Virus record (IMG/VR): IMGVR_UViG_3300024258_001044
Span: 124,001 to 188,000 of that record
Direction: 5' to 3' (one strand)
From: a virus
Length of the DNA stretch: 64,000 nt
Under the pieces are notes generated by a model that did no database searches, was not told the DNA's origin, and was given only the letters and a program-made list of their open reading frames with translations. A program made the translations under genes and the position numbers. How positions within the stretch are numbered: position 1 is the first letter of the stretch; each line of letters starts with the position of its first letter. Of this stretch, positions 23,234 through 31,167 are shown piece by piece.

Positions 23234-24036
23234 TTCTTATTACTTAGGTTTTTTCGCAACTCAACCCATTCGTTAGAGTATTGAAGATCTGTAAATCTTT
23301 CAGCAATCCAAGTATCAAACCATGGTCCGCCAGTAGTGAAATGAACATTCTTTGGCTCCAAATCTTCTGGAGAGTGACCGTCAAGCCAGTTCCACTCTTC
23401 AGGTAGAGCACCAATGTCCTGATCCTCCAGCCACTTGAAATTATGAAGCCATGTTCCGGACTTCATATTAACATCTCCAACTGTAAGGTTATCGTGACCT
23501 GCGTGTCCACAGTTCCAAAGCATTACACTGGACCAATTCTTTCTCCTGTAGAAAGTCTGCGGACATCCGTATAGTTTTAACTTAAGATTTCCACCATGCT
23601 CATACTCGTGCTGAACACACTGAATTGCTGGTGCATCTTCTGTTGCGAAATTATCAAAAATCTCACAAGGGTCACTTCTGAAATACATATCGCAGTCCAT
23701 GAATAGTGCGAATCCCTCACGCTGATTCAGGAATGGTACAAGGAACCTTGAGAAACTAAACTCTGTAGAATATGGCTTGCCATCCATTCTGTCATGCATG
23801 TGCCCAAAAGGATTTGAGGCCCAAACTGTAGAATCCAGATGAGGCGCCCTTGTGTATAGTCCCGCTTTACGAAGGCCCATCTGATTCAAGGTCACAATGT
23901 TAAGAGGTCTTGATGCATGACGCTCAATTGAATCAATTAAAACCTCAACTGCTTCATGCTCCCTGCTATCGTACCCGATATAAATTGTATCAAGTCTTCT
24001 TACTTTCTTTCCATCTTGATTAACTACTGATCTCAT
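23230..24036 (-). CDS. GT8-like glycosyltransferase
   Basis: The 268-residue protein opens with DTIYIGYDSREHEAVEVLIDSI, a GT-A first strand and helix. It has the metal motif FALFMDCDMYF (D-x-D near residue 113) and a downstream KNVHFTTGGPWF near 238 that mirrors the H-F-x-G-x-x-K/W ending of GT8 galactosyl- and glucosyltransferases. Length is typical. Donor is probably a UDP-hexose; no more can be said. GAGGAG precedes the ATG, and KdsD follows with an ATGA overlap. Confidence 0.72.
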   Translation of the reverse strand: MRSVVNQDGKKVRRLDTIYIGYDSREHEAVEVLIDSIERHASRPLNIVTLNQMGLRKAGLYTRAPHLDSTVWASNPFGHMHDRMDGKPYSTEFSFSRFLVPFLNQREGFALFMDCDMYFRSDPCEIFDNFATEDAPAIQCVQHEYEHGGNLKLKLYGCPQTFYRRKNWSSVMLWNCGHAGHDNLTVGDVNMKSGTWLHNFKWLEDQDIGALPEEWNWLDGHSPEDLEPKNVHFTTGGPWFDTWIAERFTDLQYSNEWVELRKNLSNKK

Positions 24037-24617
24037 TTAACTTCTCCTCTTGATTTCTGTCCAAGATAGCCGCCATGATGCCTTTTAGAATACTCCTCAA
24101 TTGAGAATTCCTTAGCTTCCATTACCATCATAGATAGAACATCTCCGATAACAAGCATCGCTGTTGTTGAGCAAGTAGGCGCCATTCCAAGTGGGCACAC
24201 CTCAGGATATCCTCCTGTCTCGATTACCACATCGGAGATTAATGCAAGCTCAGCAGCCCTGTTGGATGTTACTGTAACTAGTTTCATGCCGTCAACTAAA
24301 ATCTTAGCAAGAGAGACGGTCTCAACAACTTCTCTCGTCCTACCTGAGTTCGAGAATGCCAGTATCATATCGCCTTTCCCGATCATTCCCAGATCGCCAT
24401 GCTGCGCCTCGCAAGGATGCATATAAAATGCTGGCGTTCCTGTTGAGGCAAAGGTCGCTGCAATTTTTCGTGCAATTAAGCCAGCCTTTCCCATACCTGT
24501 AAAGACAATTTTACCTTCGCAGGCCACGATGGCGTCAACAGCTTCTTGGATACCGGTTAAAGGTATCGCCTGAAGTGCCTTAATCTCTTCCTGAATTATC
24601 TCTTGCGCTGTTTTCAT
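24033..24617 (-). CDS. kdsD: Arabinose-5-phosphate isomerase (SIS domain only)
   Basis: The 194-residue protein should interconvert ribulose-5-phosphate and arabinose-5-phosphate, the first step toward KDO. It has the SIS-domain fold with KIVFTGMGKAGLIARKIAATFASTG (residues 35-59), a sugar-phosphate-binding FSNSGRTREVVE near 89, and the family-specific PCEAQHGDLGMI near 68 and CPLGMAPTCSTTAML near 140. Bacterial KdsD/GutQ proteins have about 320 residues with two CBS domains; this one ends after the SIS domain. Active CBS-less versions are known. Together with KdsA and KdsB it forms a CMP-KDO set. The 56 bases upstream hold no clear gene. Confidence 0.88.
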   Translation of the reverse strand: MKTAQEIIQEEIKALQAIPLTGIQEAVDAIVACEGKIVFTGMGKAGLIARKIAATFASTGTPAFYMHPCEAQHGDLGMIGKGDMILAFSNSGRTREVVETVSLAKILVDGMKLVTVTSNRAAELALISDVVIETGGYPEVCPLGMAPTCSTTAMLVIGDVLSMMVMEAKEFSIEEYSKRHHGGYLGQKSRGEVK

Positions 24618-24673
24618 TACTTTGTTTCATCCTGTTACTTTCTGATAAAATTCTATATCTTTTATTCTATAAA

Positions 24674-25474
24674 TCATGACCGCACTTTTTCCCGCTTCTC
24701 CACAATCTTCCTGACCCTATCGAGATCCTCTTGGGTATCTACCGATATCTTATTTACATCCGTACCAAAAGCTGTATAAACAGGAATGCCTTCGTAAAGC
24801 CAAGTTAATTGTTCAAGCTTCTCAGTCTCCTCCAAATAAGAAGTCTCCAATCCCCTAACCTTATCGATAGTCTTCTTTGTAAAACCATAAACGCCAAGAT
24901 GCTTAAGATAAGGACTCTTCTTACTAAGAAAATCTGTATAGAAATGGGAGACGCTATCTCCCTCCCTTGTATAAGGAATTGCTGAACGACTAAAGTATAA
25001 CGCTCTTCCATTTTTATCGGTAACAACCTTAGCAACGGAAGGATTATTTATCTCGTCTTTCTTAAGAGATGCCACAAGCGTCAGCACCGCCATTTCATTT
25101 GGCTTGAAATTGACAAGATTAAGCGACAGCATCCTGATGGTATACTCTTCGATCAATGGCTGGTCGCCTTGGATATTAATGAAGTAGTCGTAGTCCTCAA
25201 ATCTTTTCATACCTTCAACTTCACACATTCTTGCGGTGCCAGATACATGATCCATAGATGTCATTACGACATCGCCACCGAAAGCCTTAACTACGTCCAC
25301 AATCCTTTGATCATCTGTAGCTACAACTAATCCATCAAGTTCCGCAGACATAGCCCTTTCATATACCCATTGAATCATAGGCTTACCTGCTATGTCAGCC
25401 AGTGGCTTACCTGGCAATCTATTGGAGCCATACCTTGCAGGGATAACTCCCAATACTTTTTTCTTACGACCCAT
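24674..25474 (-). CDS. kdsB: 3-deoxy-manno-octulosonate cytidylyltransferase (CMP-KDO synthetase)
   Basis: The 266-residue protein couples KDO to CTP, giving CMP-KDO. The N-terminal VIPARYGSNRLPGKPLADIAGKPM (residues 10-33) is the diagnostic nucleotide-binding loop. FINIQGDQPLIEE near 103 gives the metal-binding Asp, and VLTLVASL, ALYFSRSAIPYTR and LKHLGVYGFTKK follow in the family order. Length matches the usual 245-260 residues. The start overlaps the KdsA stop by TAATG. The product is short-lived, which fits its being made beside the transferases that use it. Confidence 0.93.
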   Translation of the reverse strand: MGRKKKVLGVIPARYGSNRLPGKPLADIAGKPMIQWVYERAMSAELDGLVVATDDQRIVDVVKAFGGDVVMTSMDHVSGTARMCEVEGMKRFEDYDYFINIQGDQPLIEEYTIRMLSLNLVNFKPNEMAVLTLVASLKKDEINNPSVAKVVTDKNGRALYFSRSAIPYTREGDSVSHFYTDFLSKKSPYLKHLGVYGFTKKTIDKVRGLETSYLEETEKLEQLTWLYEGIPVYTAFGTDVNKISVDTQEDLDRVRKIVEKREKVRS

Positions 25475-26253
25475 TATGAACTCGCCGCTTCTCTAACTCT
25501 CATTGCCCTCTCAAGAATTCTCTCAAGCTGGTCAAGCTGCAACTGCGTTGCTGAGTCACTTCCTGCCGAAGCAGGGTCTGGGTGAGTCTCGATAAATAAG
25601 CCATCTACACCAACCGCAACAGCCGCATTAACCATATGCCCAATCATTGCAGGATTGCCACCAGTAACTCCATGAGCTTGGTTCGGCTCTTGCAGGCAAT
25701 GAGTACAGTCCAAAAATACAGGAGCGTACTCTCTCATCTTTGGTAAGGAGGTAAAGTCAACTACAAGATTCTTATAACCGAAAGTTGTGCCTCTCTCCAT
25801 AAGGAATACGTCTGATCCACCACCGGCCTTAATCTTAGTCACAGCATGTTGCATCATTTCCGGAGAAACAAATTGTCCTTTCTTGACCCCAACCGGCAAC
25901 CCTGTAGCTCCTGCTGCCATAAGCAAATCTGTCTGCCTGCATAAGAAAGCTGGTATCTGCAAATGAGTTACGTAGTCCGCAACCAATGCAGCCTCATGAC
26001 TCTCGTGGATATCTGTGATAACTGGAAGTCCAAGTTCATCACGCACTCTCTTGAGAATATCAAGAGCATCCTGTCTGTCAATTCCCGTGAAGGAATCCAA
26101 TCGTGTTCGGTTGGCCTTCTTCCAAGAAGCCTTAAAGATAAAGTCGATTCCACCAAGTCTGTCGCAAATTTCCTTTACAGTATTTGCCACAAGGAATGGA
26201 GTCTCCTCATTCTCTACAGCACAAGGGCCGGCTATCAATGTTAAATTACTCAC
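25474..26253 (-). CDS. kdsA: 3-deoxy-8-phosphooctulonate synthase
   Basis: The 259-residue protein condenses PEP with arabinose-5-phosphate to KDO-8-phosphate. Family motifs are all present: IAGPCAVENEE, FKASWKKANRTR near 40, PVITDIHE near 77, LQIPAFLCRQTDLLMAA near 98, VKKGQFVSPEMM near 122, LMERGTTFGYKNLVVD near 150, and IETHPDPASAGSDSA near 222. It begins with GTG, seven bases after GGAGGAT. Downstream KdsB overlaps it, so the order is KdsA, KdsB, KdsD in transcription. A KDO-8-phosphate phosphatase (KdsC) is not evident. Confidence 0.94.
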   Translation of the reverse strand: MSNLTLIAGPCAVENEETPFLVANTVKEICDRLGGIDFIFKASWKKANRTRLDSFTGIDRQDALDILKRVRDELGLPVITDIHESHEAALVADYVTHLQIPAFLCRQTDLLMAAGATGLPVGVKKGQFVSPEMMQHAVTKIKAGGGSDVFLMERGTTFGYKNLVVDFTSLPKMREYAPVFLDCTHCLQEPNQAHGVTGGNPAMIGHMVNAAVAVGVDGLFIETHPDPASAGSDSATQLQLDQLERILERAMRVREAASS

Positions 26254-26267
26254 AGTTCATCCTCCGA

Positions 26268-26945
26268 TTATCTGGATCTTCCCAATATAGCTTCGATTAT
26301 TCTTAGATCGTCATAGGAGTCCACTTGGAAACTTTCCGACTGTAGCATCTCATAACAACCGATATTGCCTGAGTAACGGCACTCTGACTCCATCAATCTT
26401 TCTTTAGAAGTAATGTAAAAAGCTCCATTCTCTGTATAAACACCGCCAGCAGCATCTTGCCTTCTTGGTCGATTATCTAATTTCCAACTGATTGGAAGAA
26501 GTCTTTTCTCTATAGCTGAATTTTTCCGATAATTTACATCTCCCCACTTGGGAGTCCAGTGATCTATATTCCCTGAGAATACAGAATCATATTGTTCCAT
26601 TAATCTAAGGCCCTCTTTAATGTGGCGTAGCTTCAGGAGCGGCGAGGTTGGCTGAATGAACACCAACCTATCGAACTCAACATTTTCAGCAAAGTGTAGC
26701 AAAGCGTCCTCTGACTGAGAGGTATCTGTTGCCAACTCCGCTGGTCGCATCAATACTTTAGCTCCCCACTCTTTGGAAACCGCAGCAATTTCTTCATCGT
26801 CGGTACTCACCCATGTCTCAAGTCCGGCAAATACAGCCGCACCGATACCATAAGAAATTAAAGGCTGACCGCACACATCGATCAAATTTTTCCTTGGAAT
26901 CTCTTTGCTCCCACCTCTGGCTAATAAAACCGCTACTGTTTTCAT
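26268..26945 (-). CDS. neuA: Acylneuraminate cytidylyltransferase
   Basis: The 225-residue protein should join CTP to a sialic acid or related nonulosonate. It has the N-terminal VLLARGGSKEIPRKNLIDVCGQPL (residues 6-29) that separates NeuA-type from KdsB-type enzymes, followed by TDDEEI near 52, RPAELATDTSQSEDAL near 72 and VFIQPTSPLL near 93. ENGAFYITSK near 173 and a CYEMLQSESFQVDSYDDL C-terminal part, where D-D coordinates metal, complete the fold. The order NeuB then NeuA, with an ATGA overlap, strongly supports a paired role. The exact nonulosonic acid (Neu5Ac, legionaminate or pseudaminate) is not readable. Confidence 0.88.
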   Translation of the reverse strand: MKTVAVLLARGGSKEIPRKNLIDVCGQPLISYGIGAAVFAGLETWVSTDDEEIAAVSKEWGAKVLMRPAELATDTSQSEDALLHFAENVEFDRLVFIQPTSPLLKLRHIKEGLRLMEQYDSVFSGNIDHWTPKWGDVNYRKNSAIEKRLLPISWKLDNRPRRQDAAGGVYTENGAFYITSKERLMESECRYSGNIGCYEMLQSESFQVDSYDDLRIIEAILGRSR

Positions 26946-27784
26946 TTTTTAAACTTATCCCTTTGCACCTGCTCTACCTCAAGAATCTGCTGATTCTTAT
27001 AAGTCAGTGCTTGCGTCATTGCTTTAGAGTCTCGGACTAATCGCCGTAACCCATCAGGCTCCAACGAAGCAGCGTGATCAGTTCCCTTCCACGTTCTATC
27101 GAGAGTGAAGTGCCTTTCCAATACTGTTGCGCCAAGTGTAATTGCGCCCATATCGACGGCGATTCCAAGATGATGACCAGAAAAACCAATTCCCAAAACT
27201 GCATTGCCCCATGTCTCCTTTAATCTTTTAACTTCATAAAGACATACATCCTTGAAGTCTACCGGATAACCTGAAGTGCAGGCGTACAACACGACTCTTT
27301 CACGAACAGGGTCCAGCACTTTCATTATACGAACCTCCTCTTTGCGAGTTGTCATGCCAAGCGAAAGATGAATCTCCCCTGCATAATTCTTGACCAAGTA
27401 TTCGAGCATTTCATACTGAGTATTTCTTGGCGATGGTATCTTGATAAGACTGGGGTTTAACTTAACCAATTGTTTCGTGGATGTCATATCCCACACTGAT
27501 GCAGAATAATCAATCCCCAACTCTTCCGCATATCTCATAAGCTCCATATGCTGATCCATGCTGAACTCTAAAAACTCTCTATGCTCGCCATAGGTAGCTC
27601 CATAAGAATTATATGGAACAGGATGAGGCGCGTCAAATTCCTCTTCGGAGAGTAGTTCTCGGTTCGTTCTCTTCTGAAACTTGACAACGTCAGCATTACA
27701 GACTTCTTTCGCAATACGCATGTGCTCTTTCGCAATTTCAATGTCACCTTTATGGTTGCATCCGACCTCTGCAATAACTCTCAT
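26942..27784 (-). CDS. neuB: NeuB-family nonulosonate synthase, no SAF domain
   Basis: The protein (280 aa) condenses PEP with an N-acyl-hexosamine to a nonulosonic acid. I choose the ATG at 27784, where the preceding stop gives ATGA and GGAGGAG lies close upstream; the 22 further in-frame codons are only overlap with the small gene. Features are IAEVGCNHKG near residue 3, VVKFQKRTNRELL near 35, a SVWDMTSTKQL element near 94, IKIPSPRNT near 113, LSLGMTTRKEE near 137, IGFSGHHLG near 196 and LERHFTLDRTWKGTDHAAS near 217. These are the TIM-barrel active-site parts. The usual C-terminal SAF/antifreeze-like domain (about 60 residues) is absent. No NeuC is nearby. Confidence 0.85.
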   Translation of the reverse strand: MRVIAEVGCNHKGDIEIAKEHMRIAKEVCNADVVKFQKRTNRELLSEEEFDAPHPVPYNSYGATYGEHREFLEFSMDQHMELMRYAEELGIDYSASVWDMTSTKQLVKLNPSLIKIPSPRNTQYEMLEYLVKNYAGEIHLSLGMTTRKEEVRIMKVLDPVRERVVLYACTSGYPVDFKDVCLYEVKRLKETWGNAVLGIGFSGHHLGIAVDMGAITLGATVLERHFTLDRTWKGTDHAASLEPDGLRRLVRDSKAMTQALTYKNQQILEVEQVQRDKFKK

Positions 27785-27981
27785 TGCTCCTCCTCTATGT
27801 AGTCTCCGCCATGATATTTGTCCTGATGACCTTCGCAAGCATGGACCCAATAGTAATCGTCATCACCGTAATATTCTTCATCGATGGCTTGTGTATCTCC
27901 CCAGCATGGCTCCTCATTATCAATCGCATAACAATCTTCATTGCAACACTGCGCCTTGATGTATGTGACTGATTCACTCAT
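27781..27981 (-). CDS. Small acidic Cys-containing protein (66 aa)
   Basis: Not recognised. The 66-residue protein is very acidic (YGDDDYYWVHACEGHQDKY near the middle) with four cysteines, in CCNEDC and EEPCW and HACEG positions, which could bind a metal. It overlaps the downstream neuB by ATGA and the upstream HAD gene by 8 bases, and GGAGGAG within its end serves neuB. The precise coupling on both sides argues that it is a real gene and not a shadow. Confidence 0.6.
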   Translation of the reverse strand: MSESVTYIKAQCCNEDCYAIDNEEPCWGDTQAIDEEYYGDDDYYWVHACEGHQDKYHGGDYIEEEQ

Positions 27982-28297
27982 CCATACTCTCCACTAGTTC
28001 TACAAGCTCCTGCTCTTTGCCATCTTCCCAACGGAAACCCCTGTCATCCACAAAGAGATGTACTGAAATCTTGTTGAGGTATAGCCCATGAAATTTGAAC
28101 CCTGCTGCTCGTAGGAATTCGTCAGTATATACATGGTGCTTAAAATGCCTTGCAGTGAAGAAGTAAATCTCGTGACCCTTATCATGAAAAGAATTCACAA
28201 ACTCTACCATGCCTGGTTTGACTGCTGAGTCTGCGTAATTGTTATCGGGTGATCCCTGTGTTAAAACTGTATGGTCTAAATCGAATGCTATCTTCAT
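27974..28297 (-). CDS. Small HAD-superfamily phosphatase-like protein
   Basis: The 107-residue protein has HAD motif I IAFDLDHTV with both Asp residues (residues 3-11), motif II as IYFFTARHF with Thr near 48, a Lys-containing segment (LNKISVHLF), and motif IV VDDRGFRW near 86. It is a capless minimal HAD hydrolase. Similar small proteins sit in capsule and phage nucleotide-sugar clusters. It could supply the missing KDO-8-phosphate or nonulosonate-9-phosphate phosphatase, but KdsC is usually about 175-190 residues, so this is only a hypothesis. Confidence 0.65.
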   Translation of the reverse strand: MKIAFDLDHTVLTQGSPDNNYADSAVKPGMVEFVNSFHDKGHEIYFFTARHFKHHVYTDEFLRAAGFKFHGLYLNKISVHLFVDDRGFRWEDGKEQELVELVESMDE

Positions 28298-29247
28298 GTC
28301 TTCCCCTCAATGTAATCTAAAATGGTTTTAGTTGGCGAGCCTCTTGTGTGATAATTATCTGTAATGAATTCTTTGTAAGTACTAACCCTCTTTCCTTTTC
28401 TATTCGGAATAGCCTCTTGATACTTTCTGAAATACCCTACAGCTTCTGTGCAATAATGTTTATCATATAGCGCCACCATATCTTTGTCAACAATGGCTGG
28501 CAAAATCATCGCAGAGGACGGAAAAGTAAATCCCACCATATCGGCAAAGAAAACTATCTGTTCTTCTGGCCCCTCAAGTGACCCAATTCCTGATATCTTC
28601 CTAAAATTATCAGGGCTTCGAGCATGCCTTTTGATAAAAATCTGCCAATCCGCTCCAAGATCTTTACGAAGCTTATTGACCTCTTTAATCAAAGATTTAT
28701 CTTCCATCCTATGGGATGTATCATACAGAACAAATGCTTTAAAATCCTTCTTCTGCTCAAAACCCTTATACCTTTCAAGCATAGCCTCCACCCTTGGAGA
28801 ACCAGTGACTACAATTTTTTCCTTGCAGCCCCTTTTTCTCATCACCTGCTTTGTAGCTGCACCATAAGCAAAGAATGCTCTTGCATTATAAAGTCGAGCC
28901 CTATACAGATGACTCTTTTTTCCAGAAGCCTCAGTGTACGGCATCATAGGTGGAGCATGATCTACTATGTAGAATGGAACATTATATTTGTTGCAAGCTC
29001 CGGCAACCTCCTTGTCCGCATACCACCATGGCTGAACAAGAACGACTGCATCCACCATTCTCTTCTCGATAAGATCGTGGATGGTATGAGTCTCTTCTCC
29101 ATCAGGTAATAGCTTCCGGATGTTCTTCTCTTCCTTTAATGCAAATCTGGTATAGACTTTGTGTCCACGTTCCTTTGCTGCCTCGACCAATGGAGTTAAG
29201 TTCTCCAGATAATACTGGTAAGGGGAAGAGTAAAATAAGATTTTCAT
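28294..29247 (-). CDS. GT-B-like glycan biosynthesis protein
   Basis: The 317-residue protein has an N-terminal Rossmann half (MKILFYSSPYQYYLENLTPLVEAA, residues 1-24) with VVLVQPWWYAD near 69 and a VTGSPRVEAML turn near 148. A second half starts about residue 168, with IFIKRHARSPDN near 203, VGFTFPSSAMILPAIV near 240 and a helical C-terminus. The R-H then S-S-A pattern is reminiscent of CDP-glycerol transferases and of the NeuC/UDP-GlcNAc epimerase fold. A transferase is more likely than an epimerase. It lies next to the HAD and neuB genes, so a NeuC-like role is worth testing. Confidence 0.5.
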   Translation of the reverse strand: MKILFYSSPYQYYLENLTPLVEAAKERGHKVYTRFALKEEKNIRKLLPDGEETHTIHDLIEKRMVDAVVLVQPWWYADKEVAGACNKYNVPFYIVDHAPPMMPYTEASGKKSHLYRARLYNARAFFAYGAATKQVMRKRGCKEKIVVTGSPRVEAMLERYKGFEQKKDFKAFVLYDTSHRMEDKSLIKEVNKLRKDLGADWQIFIKRHARSPDNFRKISGIGSLEGPEEQIVFFADMVGFTFPSSAMILPAIVDKDMVALYDKHYCTEAVGYFRKYQEAIPNRKGKRVSTYKEFITDNYHTRGSPTKTILDYIEGKT

Positions 29248-30248
29248 ATGAGCTTCTTAATCCTTTTTGTGAACCTTTTAATTCTGATGTCATGATTATG
29301 ATTCAACATGACATAATTGTTCAAGGTCCTTATCTTCTGTTTTGTAATTGAGTAATTGTTGATATGCCAAATAAGATCTTTGTGCAACTGCTCAATATTC
29401 TTTCGATCATAAGTAATGTAGGTGTCCTTAGGGAAAATTTCCAAACCCTCTGTCGGAGAGCACACGAGCATACTATACGCTGCCGGAATCTGAAAATACT
29501 TTGCCGTCATAAAATTACATGTTCCACCACATGTTAGCCCAAACATATTCCTTGTCCAAAATCTAACATACTGCTCCCCGAAATACATCTTTCGAGTTCC
29601 TTTGATCGGATTGGTGACTGCGGATGTAACCAGCATATCTTTCTCCTCAAGCATGTCAAATGCCGCAATCCTATTCGCATACAGCTTCTTGGAAGAATTG
29701 TGTGCCGCCCCAAGGAACCCTACCTTTGGTTTTTTCCTTGAAACATTTATCTGAGAATTTCTTTGGTAAAGTCTTCGGTCAACAGAAAATGGCAACCAAA
29801 ATGCAGGCACCTCAATCGGATGATCCAATGCCACCTTATGCCTGAAGAATGCTGCCGTGTAATTAACATCCTCAAACCACTTCGCCTGTTCTTTCCTGAA
29901 CCCAGACCTACAATAATCTGTAGTTATATGAAACTTAGGAATGTCTACCTTTGATAAAGTCGGAGCAATCCATTTGAATTGAGCTACGTTATCTAATCCA
30001 ATCTCGTAGCTCGAACCATTGCAGTTATATGTCAAAATGATATCGGGTCTAACTTTCTTAAGAAGCTTATCAAAATCTTTAGCTACATTGTCTCGTTTAG
30101 GTACGTAGCTTCTTTTGAAATAGAGAGGCATATGCTCTCCGTAGGCATAAATCGAATGATACTTTCGCTTCTCCATATACTGAAAAAACTTTATGTGCAG
30201 ATCTGAGTTATGCCCATATACCCTATTGTCAATATATAGAATCTTCAT
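29244..30248 (-). CDS. CgeB-like glycosyltransferase
   Basis: The 334-residue protein has a GT-B layout: an N-domain with YIDNRVYG, VRPDIILTYNCNG near 70 and KFHITTDYC near 105, and a C-domain with KKPKVGFLGAAHNSSKKLYANRIAAF (about residues 174-199). CNFMTAKYFQIPAAYSMLVC near 245 and EIFPKDTYITYDR follow, as in CgeB-type spore-coat and phage glycosyltransferases. It probably transfers a hexose, maybe to protein or glycan. No signal or membrane segment is visible. Overlaps the neighbour by ATGA. Confidence 0.65.
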   Translation of the reverse strand: MKILYIDNRVYGHNSDLHIKFFQYMEKRKYHSIYAYGEHMPLYFKRSYVPKRDNVAKDFDKLLKKVRPDIILTYNCNGSSYEIGLDNVAQFKWIAPTLSKVDIPKFHITTDYCRSGFRKEQAKWFEDVNYTAAFFRHKVALDHPIEVPAFWLPFSVDRRLYQRNSQINVSRKKPKVGFLGAAHNSSKKLYANRIAAFDMLEEKDMLVTSAVTNPIKGTRKMYFGEQYVRFWTRNMFGLTCGGTCNFMTAKYFQIPAAYSMLVCSPTEGLEIFPKDTYITYDRKNIEQLHKDLIWHINNYSITKQKIRTLNNYVMLNHNHDIRIKRFTKRIKKLI

Positions 30249-30249
30249 C

Positions 30250-31167
30250 TTAGGCCCTCTTAAAAACTTCGTCCCATCTGTCCAAGTAAGTATCGATATG
30301 AAAATGCTTTATCGCAATCTCTCTGGAACGCGAACCATACTCCGCCCTCATCTCTTCGGACTTAAGAAGTTTATTGATTCCTTTAAGCATCTTGTTTCTA
30401 TCATTTGTAAGGATACAATCCTTTTTATTCTCTACATATTTTCCAATGTCATAATTATCTGTTGTGACCAATGGCATGCCGCACATCATTGCTTCAGCCC
30501 TCGCTCTTGGCATTGCAGAGTGAAGAGTTGTATTCAGGTATAGCTTATGTGTATTATACACGTTTATTAGCTCTTCAAAATTGTCGCACTCTCTGATGTC
30601 GAGCCGCATCTTCTCGTTACCATGTCCGTATATCTTACACTTACTTCTTTTGCTAAGATATTTCCATAGATCATAACCAAGGAATCCTGCCCTTTGTCGG
30701 AATGCATTGCACACACTTAATGCCGGACCAATCCTCTCAAGAGATAAGTCCCGAAACTCGTCTGGATCGAATCCATGAGGAATATAGAAGTGTTGCTTCT
30801 TTGGAAATCTGCCTTTCCAGCGACGCATTACGTCCTCAGAGTTCCACACAACGAAAGGAACCCACCCAGGGATCGGAAAAGGATCTGTTGTCTGAACTAC
30901 CGCAATACCTGTAGCTCCCCTCTTATGAAATGCTTCATATCGTTTTGCATTCAATGGCGAACGAACCATAATTACATCAAAATTATGATTGAGTAACGCA
31001 TCCCTTTCATCAATGAATGTCATGTTTTCGTGAGTGGGCCTATGATCGGCATTCCAATCTGGCGGTAGAGAGTTGCAGCCTGATAGGTAAAAGTCATGCT
31101 TACCTTTGAAGAACTCGTATTGATGACCCTGATGCACGTAAAAATCCATAATTTTAAGTCTGCTCAT
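30250..31167 (-). CDS. GT4-like glycosyltransferase
   Basis: The 305-residue protein is a GT-B glycosyltransferase. VVWNSEDVMRR near 108 and YIPHGFDPDEF near 128 are the hinge region. MPRARAEAMMCGMPLVTT near 219 is the donor-binding acidic segment, with Glu-Ala-Met-Met in the position of the E-x7-E motif. KYVENKKDCIL then shows the G-x-E-N-C ending of donor-site loops. Length is short for GT4. Linkage is unknown. The ATGA overlap with the homing-endonuclease-like gene upstream keeps it in frame with the operon. Confidence 0.72.
   Translation of the reverse strand: MSRLKIMDFYVHQGHQYEFFKGKHDFYLSGCNSLPPDWNADHRPTHENMTFIDERDALLNHNFDVIMVRSPLNAKRYEAFHKRGATGIAVVQTTDPFPIPGWVPFVVWNSEDVMRRWKGRFPKKQHFYIPHGFDPDEFRDLSLERIGPALSVCNAFRQRAGFLGYDLWKYLSKRSKCKIYGHGNEKMRLDIRECDNFEELINVYNTHKLYLNTTLHSAMPRARAEAMMCGMPLVTTDNYDIGKYVENKKDCILTNDRNKMLKGINKLLKSEEMRAEYGSRSREIAIKHFHIDTYLDRWDEVFKRA

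Noticed and set aside
24627-24677. 16-codon frame MIYRIKDIEFYQKVTG overlapping the kdsB stop by ATGA
   Set aside because: No good ribosome site precedes it, the peptide is too short to judge, and kdsD has its own start downstream.
27785-27850. 22-residue N-terminal extension of NeuB
   Set aside because: The NeuB fold begins at Met in MRVIAEVG, where GGAGGAG and the ATGA overlap with the small gene fix the start at 27784. The extension is the overlap of another gene.
27784-27972. Plus-strand 62-residue hydrophobic frame
   Set aside because: It is the antisense of the acidic Cys-containing gene, which has ATGA and ribosome-site coupling with neuB.
28294-29247. NeuC (UDP-GlcNAc 2-epimerase) assignment
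   Set aside because: The fold pattern is GT-B-like, but the family's hallmark residues could not be identified. Kept only as a candidate.
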